This document shows positions 52,272 to 64,000 of a DNA stretch of 64,000 nucleotides, in pieces. A program made the translations under genes and the position numbers. Position 1 is the stretch's first letter; each line of letters begins with the position of its first letter. The stretch lies in assembly GCA_965219855.1 (NCBI GenBank), contig CBDCOR010000002.1, positions 34,172 to 98,171 of the forward strand, in the 5' to 3' direction. The DNA comes from CAUZIZ01 sp965219855. GTDB taxonomy: Bacteria; Acidobacteriota; UBA6911; RPQK01; JAJDTT01. The notes under the pieces were generated by a model. The model ran no database searches. It was given only the letters and a program-made list of their open reading frames with translations, and was not told where the DNA came from.

Positions 52272-53717
52272 ATGCAGTATCTGCCGCTCCAGGCCAAGAG
52301 CACAACGGCACTGGAATTCTTCTCTCAACCCAACTCTGCACCGGCGCGCTTCAGTTTCGACGAACTCAACGGCTGGATCCAGCGCTATGCCTCAAAACTC
52401 CACCGCTCCGGTCTGCGAAAGGGCGACCGCGTGGGTCTCTACCTGAGTAACTCCGCCGAATTGATCGTAGCCCTCTTCGGAAACCATCTGCTGGGACTGA
52501 TCACGGTGCCCATCAATCCCAAGACACCGCCGGCAGAGTTTCGCTATGTGGCAGAAAAGGCCGAGCTCTCGGCCTTAATCTCCTCGGCTGACTCTCCGGT
52601 TCCCTTGAAACTCGCGCTTGACCCCCAGGAGCTTGGAGCGTTGCCCCGGGCTGCCGACGAGTTTCCTGAGAACCGAGACCCCGATGCTCCCGCCCTGCTC
52701 TGTTTCACATCCGGCACAACAGCTCGCCCCAAGGGAGTGATCCTCACGCATACCAATCTGCGGAGCAACCTTCGAGACCTGATTCAGGTGTGGAGATGGT
52801 CCCAGTGCGATCGGCTGCTGCTAACCCTTCCGCTGTTTCATGTGCACGGCCTCGTCCTGGGTCTTCACGGATGGGCCCTGACGGGCTGTTCGCTCGTGCT
52901 GACACCTCAGTTCGACCCGACGCAGGTTCTCGATCTGGTGGCTAATCGCCAGTGCACGCTGTTCATGGGCGTTCCCACGATGTATCACCGTATCCTGGCA
53001 AGCCCGGAATGCACGGCGGGAAACCTCTCCTCCCTGCGGCTGGCAATCAGCGGTTCGGCGCCCATGTCCGTAGAACTTCATGAGCGCTGTCAGGAAGTGA
53101 TCGGTCAGCCTGTATTGGAACGCTATGGCTTGACCGAAACGATCATGAATACATCTAATCCCTTCGAAAAACGAAAGCCAGGATCGGTAGGTCTGCCTCT
53201 ACCCTCCGTCAATATCTGCCTCCTGGACGAAGAGCTTGCCGAGTTGAAGGAGCCCAATCAGATCGGCGAAGTCTGTGTCCAGGGACCCAACGTCTTCTCC
53301 GGTTACTGGAAGGATTCTGAAGCAACCCGCCAGGCTTTTCGTGAAGGATGGTTCCGAACCGGGGACGTCGGCTATCGAGATGAGGAGGGTTACTATCATC
53401 TCCTGGGTCGACTCAGCCTGGATATGATCAAATCAGGCGGATATCGCATCGGTGCCAGGGAAATCGAGGAAGTCCTCCTAAGGCATCCTTCGGTTCAGGA
53501 GGTGGCGGTCGTCGGACTCCCCGACCTTGACCTGGGTGAGAAGGTCGTAGCTTTTGTGGTGGCCGAAGAAGGAACCACCGAAGCCGAGCTGCAAACCTAT
53601 TGCCTGGAGTGCCTTGCCTCCTTCAAGCGTCCTCGAGCCTTCTCCTTCTTGGATTCCCTGCCCCGAAACGCCATGGGCAAGATCACGAAGTCAGAGCTCA
53701 AGCAGCTGTCTGTATGA
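52272..53717 (+). CDS. Acyl-CoA synthetase, MatB-like (malonyl-CoA synthetase group)
   Basis: 481 residues. ANL-superfamily AMP-binding signature FTSGTTARPKGVILTHTNL (about residue 145), adenylate motif ERYGLTETIMNTSNP, hinge region WFRTGDVGYRDEEGYYHLLGR, and the C-terminal catalytic Lys in LPRNAMGKITKSEL. The TETIMNTSNP and RKPGSVGLPLP strings resemble malonyl-CoA/methylmalonyl-CoA synthetases, which activate dicarboxylates with ATP and CoA in the cytosol. A medium- or long-chain acid cannot be excluded. ATG 52272 is chosen; a TTG at 52257 overlaps the previous stop. Confidence 0.82.
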   Translation: MQYLPLQAKSTTALEFFSQPNSAPARFSFDELNGWIQRYASKLHRSGLRKGDRVGLYLSNSAELIVALFGNHLLGLITVPINPKTPPAEFRYVAEKAELSALISSADSPVPLKLALDPQELGALPRAADEFPENRDPDAPALLCFTSGTTARPKGVILTHTNLRSNLRDLIQVWRWSQCDRLLLTLPLFHVHGLVLGLHGWALTGCSLVLTPQFDPTQVLDLVANRQCTLFMGVPTMYHRILASPECTAGNLSSLRLAISGSAPMSVELHERCQEVIGQPVLERYGLTETIMNTSNPFEKRKPGSVGLPLPSVNICLLDEELAELKEPNQIGEVCVQGPNVFSGYWKDSEATRQAFREGWFRTGDVGYRDEEGYYHLLGRLSLDMIKSGGYRIGAREIEEVLLRHPSVQEVAVVGLPDLDLGEKVVAFVVAEEGTTEAELQTYCLECLASFKRPRAFSFLDSLPRNAMGKITKSELKQLSV

Positions 53718-54142
53718 TCATCTGGCTGCCAACCTGTGCCAGCTGAACCGACGGACGTCGAGGTCAGGGCAGATCTGCTCCAGGTCCAAAGAGGACTATC
53801 TGATCGGATAGATGTCCTATCAGAAAAGATAGGACTCCGGTCTCTGATCCACCCCGGGGCCGCTCGAGAAAGCAGAGGGCTTCTTCTCTTTCATCAACAA
53901 GTTAAGCCCAAATACATGACCTTACGGGTGAGTCTCCTAGACTCTGGCACGTCGGTTGCTACGAGCGTTGTGGCAAAGGTTCGGTCCAGCAGACTTCGAC
54001 CGAGGCGTAAGCTGGACGAAGGCGGCTCGAACATCTAATATGAGCCACAAGAATCAGCAGGCCGAAAAGAAGCGGTCCCACCGATGCTACCCGCGCCCAC
54101 GGGCCGAATCGGACGTTTTGTAGACATGGAAAGGATGCTTTG
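53718..54142. other. Intergenic region before the Oar-like receptor gene
   Basis: About 425 bp with only weak open frames. It includes the perfect hairpin GTCCTATC-AGAAAA-GATAGGAC at 53814-53835, about 100 bp after the acyl-CoA synthetase stop, which may end that transcript. The receptor promoter is expected in the right half. Confidence 0.45.
53814..53835. terminator. Perfect 8-bp stem hairpin
   Basis: GTCCTATC and GATAGGAC enclose AGAAAA. It lacks a following T-run on the plus strand, so it is only a candidate terminator or transcript-stability element. Confidence 0.35.
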
Positions 54143-57746
<3,604 letters not shown>

Positions 57747-57779
57747 TGCTGGTCCCTTAATGGACACGGGAGGTGAACG

Positions 57780-58619
57780 ATGAGACTCCAATGGATTCTC
57801 TCTTTAGCATTGTTGGTTGGCGGCTTCCTTGGTCCTTCGCCTTGGCTCTGGTCACAGCAGCCCACGCCCACCTGGTCCGATGCCGAGAAGGAAGCGTTTC
57901 TTCTGCGGGCCCAAGTCAAGAAGATCAGGGAAGTCCCCACCGGGATTACGGGAACCCGCCGGGCCACGCTTTCTGACGGACAGTTCACCCATGACGCAAG
58001 CGTCCAGACCATCAACGTCCACAAGAGGTCTGAGCCCACGGCACGCGGCATCGAGTTGAACTTCCGCGACTGCTACAAATACAACATCGCGGCTTACCGG
58101 CTCGACCGGCTGCTGAATCTCAACATGGTGCCCGTGTCCGTGGAGCGGAAGATCCGAGGCAAGACGGCTGCCATGACCTGGTGGGTCGAGGATGTCGAGA
58201 TGATGGAGAGAGAGCGTCGTGAGAAGAAGATCCGACCTCCACGTATCGAAGACTGGATGGACCAGAACATGCAAGCTCGGGTCTTCAACGAGTTTGTCTA
58301 CAACACCGATGCCAACCTGGGAAACCTGCTGGTCACCAAGGACTGGAAGCTGGTTTTGATCGATTTCTCGAGGAGCTTCAGATGGCACAAGGAGCTCCGG
58401 CAGCCCAAGAACCTGAAGACCGGAAAACTGGACCGTCGCCTCTACGACGGAATGCGGGCGCTGAAGATGAGTGATGCGGAGGAACGCCTCGGAGACATGC
58501 TGATGGAGCCGGAGATCGAGGGACTCATGGCCCGGAGGGACAAGATCGTGGCTTACTTCGATCAGCAGATTGCCGAGAAAGGAGAGATCTACGTTCTTTG
58601 CGGTTTGCCCGGCCACTGA
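57780..58619 (+). CDS. Exported protein with an atypical kinase-like (PI3K/Fam20-type) core
   Basis: 279 residues. Signal peptide MRLQWILSLALLVGGFLG, cleavage near LWSQQ. The mature part has YKYNIAAYRLDRLLNLNMVP and a helical C-lobe with FNEFVYNTDANLGNLLVTKDW (Asn-Thr-Asp...Asn, in the place of a catalytic loop, about residues 170-187) and VLIDFSRSFRWHK (Asp like the metal-binding DFG position, about 193). This resembles the secreted or atypical kinase folds of the PI3/4-kinase, HipA and Fam20C type. No enzyme activity is demonstrated and a pseudokinase is possible. It lies 34 bp after the receptor and is probably in the same operon, so it may act on a periplasmic or surface partner. Confidence 0.6.
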   Translation: MRLQWILSLALLVGGFLGPSPWLWSQQPTPTWSDAEKEAFLLRAQVKKIREVPTGITGTRRATLSDGQFTHDASVQTINVHKRSEPTARGIELNFRDCYKYNIAAYRLDRLLNLNMVPVSVERKIRGKTAAMTWWVEDVEMMERERREKKIRPPRIEDWMDQNMQARVFNEFVYNTDANLGNLLVTKDWKLVLIDFSRSFRWHKELRQPKNLKTGKLDRRLYDGMRALKMSDAEERLGDMLMEPEIEGLMARRDKIVAYFDQQIAEKGEIYVLCGLPGH

Positions 58620-59165
58620 TGGCTGATTGCTGCCAGTTTAGTCTTAGTTCAATACTTGAGTCATGGAAAACTGAAACTCAGGCGAGGGACTGGGCACACA
58701 AAAGATTGTGTCGCTCTCCGCTCTCTTCTCGGAACTTGGCCTACTATTGCTGACACGTCAAGCCGTTCGCGGCACTATTGGACTGCGCCAGCATAGAAAG
58801 GTTCACTGATCACTGACAATCACTCACTGCTGTCCGGTTAAAGCATTTAGATATTGCTTCAACATGCTTATAACCATGGATTTAGAAGGACAATAAGCGG
58901 GAATCGATTTCAGCTGGGACTTCCGCTGTCTTCCCTCTCCTGTGGGATCGGATCGACTTTGGGATCGAGGGATGGGAAATGGGTGTTGTCAAAATCAAGC
59001 GAGGTCAATCCCAACGGGATTGCGTCTTCCAGCCCAGGGTTTCCCAACCCTGGGTAAGAGAGTCAACCCCTTAAGAATCAACCCTGTAAGAGTTGCGTCC
59101 TAACCCATTCGTTGCCCTTCTGTACGCAACCCATTCTGGGTTGAAATCCAGGGGCGACGCCGTTG
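58620..59165. other. Non-coding region with short palindromic repeats
   Basis: About 545 bp without a supported gene. Its right half holds a further palindrome (CCAGGGTTTCCCAACCCTGG around 59035-59055) like the head of the dispersed repeat that begins at 59166, so the area is probably a cluster of related repeat units. Confidence 0.5.
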
Positions 59166-59388
59166 ACCCAGGGTTCGGAAACCCTGGGGTGAAATACGGA
59201 ATCCCTTCAGGATTCACCTCCTTCCTATGCACTCAGGGCGCCATCACTCCAGAAGTTGACGCCAATTTTCAAGAATTACCCCGTTCGAGCAAATCCTGAT
59301 TCTTCAACCACTTAGGCATTGGGACTTGCACGTCCAAGTAGGTCACTTCGCTAACCACTTGATATCATTCGACTTTTAACCGGACAGT
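59166..59388. repeat. Dispersed ~225-bp repeat with palindromic head, copy 2
   Basis: Second copy of the element at 3156-3380. It shares CCCAGGGTT-CGG-AACCCTGGG, GAAATACGGAATCCCTTCAGG, CGTTCGAGCAAATCCTGATT and GCTAACCACTTGATATCATT, with substitutions and indels between them. It ends shortly before the stop of the kinase gene. Confidence 0.75.
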
Positions 59389-60098
59389 CGTGACAATCAC
59401 TGATCACTACTAAGTTTCAGTCCGTCGGCACCAAGCGCTTGAGTTCCTCGAACCAGTTGAGGACGATAGTCACCTTGTTCCCGAAGTACTCCTCGGGACG
59501 AATCGCGGCATTGGTTGCACCGAATCGGGTCATCAGAAAACGCTGCCCGTCCGGTTTCACATCGTAGCTTCGGATTGGACCTGCCGTCGAGTAGTCTCCC
59601 TGAAAGAGAAAAACCGGGTTGCCTGGGATCAACTCACTCCCGCTGACCTTGATTTCAACCGCCATCATCTTTCTTTTTTCTCCATCTTTGACCTGGTAGA
59701 ACAATTCTCTGCTGTTTCCGGCCCAGGTTGGCGCCCTTCCCCCTCGGGTGGATATCAGAACCTCTTTTCCTGGTCCTGGATAGGGTTGAACATAGACCTC
59801 CCGCCGCCCGGACTTGTTGGAGACGTAGGCAAGCCAGCGACCATCAGGTGAGAATGCTGGATACTCTTCACGAAACTTCGTCTGCAGGAAGGGCTCGGCC
59901 GACCGGGAACCCTCCAACGACAGGACCCAGATATCGTAACCTGTTGACTTGTGCTCTTCCAGGAAAGCGAGACGGGTTCCACCCAGAGCCCAGGAAGTCG
60001 GGTACTGCTTGTACTCACTGAAGGCCAAGCGCTCGGCCTTCTCCGATCTGTCGACAAGCTTACAAAACAGATTGGCCTGACCTCCCACATCCGAGCTA

Positions 60099-61777
60099 GT
60101 GCCCGTCCGAAAACCGGGGTTTTCAGAACTGTAATCTGTTGAATCGTAAACACTTATTATACTTGAGACTGCTGACAGACCGGCTCGACCCAGCTCGATC
60201 CAGAGCAAGGACCCTCGAGCGAGGGCACGCGGGCCAAAAAGCAGCGGTTCGGCGCAGACCTCTCCCCGAGTCGGAGCCACAAGGCAGTACGGTCAGCCAC
60301 AAAAGGCTACAACAGGAGTCGGGCCAGGACGACCAGGTTATAGGTCAGGACGCTGGCATGGACGTAGCTTTGAAAGTGAGGCCAGCCTTTCCAGCTACAG
60401 CGGTGGAGACCGAAGGTGTGCTTGAGGGTCCCAATGCACCTCTCAATCCCGGCGCGGAAGCGTTTGAGTTGTTTGTAGACCCAACTGGAACGCACCATGC
60501 TCTCAACCGTCAACCCACACTTTTTGGAAAAGGCCACATCCTGTACCCCCTGCTCTTTGGCCCAGCGCAGGTTGGCAGCCGAGGCAAAACCACCATCCCA
60601 GGCGCTCTGGCGGGGGACCTTCCCGTACAGCTGTCGATGCCGCTCTAAGAAGGGTTGCACATAGTTGCTGTCGGCCGGATTCCCCCGTTCCACCACACAA
60701 TCCAGGATCAGCGACGAGGCGCCCGTGCTGACAAACACCTTGTGGCCGAAGACCGTTTCCCGAGGGCTCTTCTTGATAATATCGGTGTGCTCTTCGAAGA
60801 GGGAACAGATCTTCTCCTGGGCCGCGACGGCCTCGCCCGAAAGGACCCGTCGTTGAGTCTGCTCGATGACTTTGTGCAACAGCCCCAGATAGTGGGCCAG
60901 TTGCGCCGCCACGGCCAGACTGAGGGGATCGCTCCACTGCGCGGAAGCTGCCAGCGCCTGCTCGGCATAGTGAGCCGTCTTGGACGCCACTTTGATCAGA
61001 TCGCGGTAACTGTCCAGGCGCTTCTTGCCGCGGCGGTTGCGGATGTTCAGGACGCGCCGCTTGGCCCGCCGCGTATGATCGACGAAGCCGATCCCTTCCC
61101 GCTCCCGCAGCCGCCCCAGCCACTGGGTCACGACTCGAATGCCGTCGTACAACAGCTCACTGTCGAGCGGATAGTGGATGTTCGTCTCGACCGCCGTGGC
61201 ATCGACCCGAATCCGTTGGCCTTTTTCCAGACCCCGAGCCTGCGCCCAGAGCACCAAGTGGTCGTTGATCGCCTTCCAAGTCCCCGGCTCAATCTTCCCC
61301 AGGTTCTCCGCCAGGGTGGCTTTGCTGATCGACGCCCCATAGGGCAAGCGACAGAACCTCTGACAGCTTTGCGAATCCACCAGATGAAACTCCAGCTTGC
61401 GATAGCTGAACTGATGCAGCTGTTTGATGACGGCGCAACGCAGCACCTGCTCGGCCGTCAAACCGGGGGCGCCAACACCGGAATCGACCCTGTCAGAGAG
61501 ATCTTGTACTATCAGCTCCAGCGTCTGGGGATTGTCGTCCAGGATGCGCGAGATCACCTTCAATTCATGGGCCAGCTGGTGATCGGGCCATTGCGGGGAA
61601 AGGGGGCGTTGTTTTTCATGCTTTTTACGCATCTTCGAACTCCTGAAATCGTCGTAAGTCGTTTTAGTCTAATTGTTTGTACCAAATAGTCTAGCAAACG
61701 GCCCTGACAGTTTCGGAGCTTGAAAAAGCCCTCTTTCCCCTTCCTTATCAATTACTTACACATTTCCGGACGGGCAC
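60099..61777 (-). mobile_element. ISNCY (ISDol1-like) insertion sequence, copy 3
   Basis: A 1679-bp element in reverse orientation with the 6-bp duplication GAGCTA at 60093-60098 and 61778-61783. Same ends (GTGCCCGTCCG) as the other copies. It interrupts the propeller part of the kinase gene. Confidence 0.94.
60307..61632 (-). CDS. ISNCY-type DDE transposase, copy 3
   Basis: 441 residues, intact and nearly identical to copies 1 and 2. It differs from them at WLGRLRE (Ser to Trp) and GIERC (Gly to Arg next to the catalytic Glu). The second change neighbours the third acidic residue and could affect activity, though that is only inference. Confidence 0.9.
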   Translation of the reverse strand: MRKKHEKQRPLSPQWPDHQLAHELKVISRILDDNPQTLELIVQDLSDRVDSGVGAPGLTAEQVLRCAVIKQLHQFSYRKLEFHLVDSQSCQRFCRLPYGASISKATLAENLGKIEPGTWKAINDHLVLWAQARGLEKGQRIRVDATAVETNIHYPLDSELLYDGIRVVTQWLGRLREREGIGFVDHTRRAKRRVLNIRNRRGKKRLDSYRDLIKVASKTAHYAEQALAASAQWSDPLSLAVAAQLAHYLGLLHKVIEQTQRRVLSGEAVAAQEKICSLFEEHTDIIKKSPRETVFGHKVFVSTGASSLILDCVVERGNPADSNYVQPFLERHRQLYGKVPRQSAWDGGFASAANLRWAKEQGVQDVAFSKKCGLTVESMVRSSWVYKQLKRFRAGIERCIGTLKHTFGLHRCSWKGWPHFQSYVHASVLTYNLVVLARLLL

Positions 61778-63939
61778 GAGCTAAACGCAAAACCCTCGCC
61801 GTCCGGCGTCCACGTCGGAAAGGCATCCCATCCTTCGGAGATCTGGGGAGACAGTGTGCCTCGAACGAGGTCGTAGATCCAGATGCTCCAGCGGCCGTAC
61901 GTCTTGTTAAAGGCGAACTCGGAACGATCTGGAGAGAGACGGAGAAACCCGTATTGGCCTGGCTCGAGGCCTAAGATCTCAACCTGTCCGTCGCGGTCCA
62001 CCCACACCACCTGATGTTTCAACTCGGGCCAGACGGACCCATTGATGTAGGCGAGAGATCCTGATGTAGAAAAAGCGAACTGAGCGGCACCGGTTTCCAA
62101 AGAGGACATATAGGTGTACATGGCATGGCTCACCCCCTCCAGGACCGGAACAAAGGTGCCGGTCAATGCTAGATTGGACAGGTCGAAGGGCGCCGCCATA
62201 AGGTTTCCCTCTCGAGCAAAGACCAGGTGCCCAGTCAGGTGTCCAGTAGGGACGTAGCGGGCATCCGAGCCTTCTTCTGTCAAGATCTTTCTTTTGCCTG
62301 TCTCCAACGACTGAACCACGATTTGCGTCTCATCCACGGGCAGCGGCCTATCCTTCACTACCGTAAAAAGCACAGCTTTCCCGCCCGGGAGCACCTGAGG
62401 GAGTCGATGGCTTACCTCGCCTGCTTCGCGGTCTAGCTCCGTGATCTGCTCCGGCTCCCCGCCCGAGGCGGACACACGCCACAGCCCGCTGGATTCACCG
62501 CAGGCAAAGACGATTGTGTCGTCCGGACCCCAACTGGCACCAAAAGGCATCACGCAGTCGCAGATAGTTGTGGGTGGTCCTCCTTCTAGAGAGAGCTTCA
62601 TCAGCTTATTGCCAGATGCATCCTCAGCCCCGAGCCAGTAGCCCAACCATTCCCCGTCGGGAGAGAAGAAGGGCTGCCATATCCGGCCGGCTTCGGGAAC
62701 GGGGATTGCTTCCCACCGATCCAACGACCGGATATAGATCTTCTTCTTGGAAAACGTATCCGGACTTTCAGACGAGACGAAGGCCAGGCGCGAGCCGTCA
62801 GGCGAGAACGCCACTCCATGGCGAAAAGAATGATGAGCAGCTCGCCTTCGCCTGAGGGAATCTCAAAACGCAACACCGGCTTCTCGGGAAGAAGAGGGTC
62901 GACCTTGACCAACCAGGCTACCAGCGCCAGCAGCGGGACAACTGCCCAGGGAACAAGCCGACGCGACAGAGGCCGTGGCGGAGGCGGAACGAGCACTTCC
63001 TCCGTGGTAGCCGCGGCCCCGGTCATACACTCGTGAATCGCGATGCGGGCGCCGCCCATGTCCCGCAGCCGCATCCTTGTGTCCTTCCGCAGGCAGCGCT
63101 CCAGCAGCTCTCGAATCTTCCAGGGTGTGTTCTTGGGCAGGTCTTCCAGACTCGGTTCCTGGTGAATCACTGCGGCAATCGTCTCGGTGAGGCTCTTACC
63201 GGCGTACATACCCTTGCCGGTCAGCATCTCGAATAGGACCAGACCGAAGGACCAGATGTCGGTCCTCTTGTCGACCAGTTGTCCCCGAGCCTGTTCCGGA
63301 CTCATGTAGGCCGCCGTCCCCAGGACGACCCCCTCCTGCGTTTCCTCCAGCGTCCGCCTCGCCGAGTTCGCTAACTCCTGCTGCTGCGGGTCGGCCTCCG
63401 GTACCTTGGCCAGGCCGAAGTCTAGAACCTTGACCATGCCTTTGGGCGTAATCTTCACGTTGGCCGGTTTCAGATCCCGGTGAATGATCCCCTTCTCATG
63501 AGCCGTCTCCAGAGCTTGGGCAATCTCCAGGACCACCCGCAGAACCTCTTCCCCCGACATCGGACCCTCTGCGATCCGCTCTGCCAGCGTCGGCCCCTCA
63601 ACCAGTTCCAACACCAACGCCCGTACCTCTCCCGCCTCCTCCAGCCCATGGATGATGCTGATGTGGGGATGATTGAGAGAAGCCAGGACTTCTGCTTCTC
63701 GCTGAAATCGCATCATTCTTTGGCGATCCGCGACGAACCGCTCGGGAAGGATCTTCAGCGCGACCTCTCGTCCCAACTCGGTATCAGTGGCGCGGTAGAC
63801 CTCACCCATGGCGCCTTCGCCGAGCTTGGAGGTAATCTTGTAGTGATTGATGGTCTGGCCGATCATGCCGGATAAGGTCTCCATCCTAGTCGGTAGCGAG
63901 CGGCCTCATACCGCCGAGCAACACCGGCGTCTGCTTGAG

Positions 63940-64000
63940 TGTCAGGGGCCACCCAAAAGCGGCCAGTGAGGGCCACTTCAAAACCGGCCATTTTCAAGAG
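63940..64000 (+). mobile_element. IS21-family insertion sequence, copy 3 (left end, runs off edge)
   Basis: TGTCAGGGGCCACCC, GCGGCCAGTGAGGGCC and CCGGCCATTTTCAAGAG match the left ends of copies 1 and 2 base for base as far as the window goes. It begins 55 bp upstream of the kinase start and may separate that gene from its promoter. Its istA/istB state is not visible. Confidence 0.9.

Larger units (their letters stand above)
59417..63884 (-). pseudogene. Ser/Thr protein kinase with TolB-type propeller, split by ISNCY and frameshifted
   Basis: Three minus-strand segments: 63884-about 62824 (kinase, membrane helix), about 62824-61778 (propeller) and 60098-59417 (propeller end). A one-base loss in AAAA 62824-62827 (TTTT on the coding strand) breaks the frame between the first two; restoring it reads LFRHGVAFSPDG. 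Removing ISNCY and one GAGCTA copy rejoins the last two (DGEGFAFSSDVGGQ). The intact protein would be about 930 residues. Kinase marks: KLGEGAMGEVYRA (P-loop), VALKILP, IIHRDLKPANVKI, LDFGLAK, AAYMSPEQARG. A single membrane helix (LVPWAVVPLLALVAWLV) follows, then Trp/Asp-rich propeller repeats (FSPDGRWLAYVSNKSG). This is the typical acidobacterial membrane sensor kinase. Confidence 0.87.

Overview
The window looks like a chromosomal segment of an Acidobacteriota-like bacterium. The evidence is a partial 16S rRNA whose sequence reads like that phylum, a Ser/Thr protein kinase fused to a TolB-type propeller, an Oar-like TonB receptor with an N-terminal carboxypeptidase-regulatory fold, and very large secreted beta-helix and subtilisin proteins. 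This placement is inferred from content; no search was run.

The dominant theme is insertion-sequence activity. Eight elements from four families occupy about 15.1 kb (roughly 24%): two IS4-type (1249-2564, 36743-38058), three IS21-type (4039-6811, 33971-36730, and one entering the right edge at 63940), three ISNCY/ISDol1-like (10638-12316, 49763-51441, 60099-61777) and one IS1380-type (47388-49258). Most have readable target duplications (9 bp for IS4, 8 bp for IS21, 6 bp for ISNCY, CTAG around IS1380). They interrupt an aminotransferase, a PhyH-type dioxygenase, a Ser/Thr kinase and the 16S rRNA gene.

Layout. 1-7 kb: start of a membrane-anchored coiled-coil gene, then the IS-split aminotransferase and dioxygenase. 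7-13.4 kb: a paired SMR-type transporter, a two-component sodium/solute symporter, an ISNCY copy and a threonine-synthase-like enzyme. 13.4-21.8 kb: a catabolic-looking block with a sialidase-like protein (in-frame amber stop), CocE-type hydrolase, second sodium symporter with a small membrane partner, class IV aminotransferase and 3-hydroxyacyl-CoA dehydrogenase. 22-30.2 kb: dockerin-bearing subtilase, CehA/McbA-type metallohydrolase, GlsB-type membrane protein and di-haem cytochrome c peroxidase. 30.2-33.6 kb: 5S and 23S rRNA on the minus strand with their own promoter and no 16S. 34-38 kb: IS21 next to IS4. 38.5-46.6 kb: one giant secreted CSLREA/beta-helix/TIG protein. 46.6-51.8 kb: scrambled kinase remnants, IS1380, and the 5' half of a 16S gene (own promoter) split by ISNCY. 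52-58.6 kb: CxxC protein, MatB-like acyl-CoA synthetase, Oar-like receptor and a secreted protein with an atypical kinase-like core. 58.6-64 kb: dispersed repeat, IS-split kinase/propeller, third IS21.

Three points deserve most attention. (1) 16S and 23S-5S are unlinked; each has a sigma70-like promoter with an 18-bp spacer and a shared leader motif, and the 16S copy seen here is broken. (2) The two IS21 copies carry complementary lesions: one has a frameshifted istA with intact istB, the other an intact istA with an istB lacking its Walker A segment. (3) Four large genes carry five single-base losses, all in homopolymers, which may be long-read consensus error rather than real decay.
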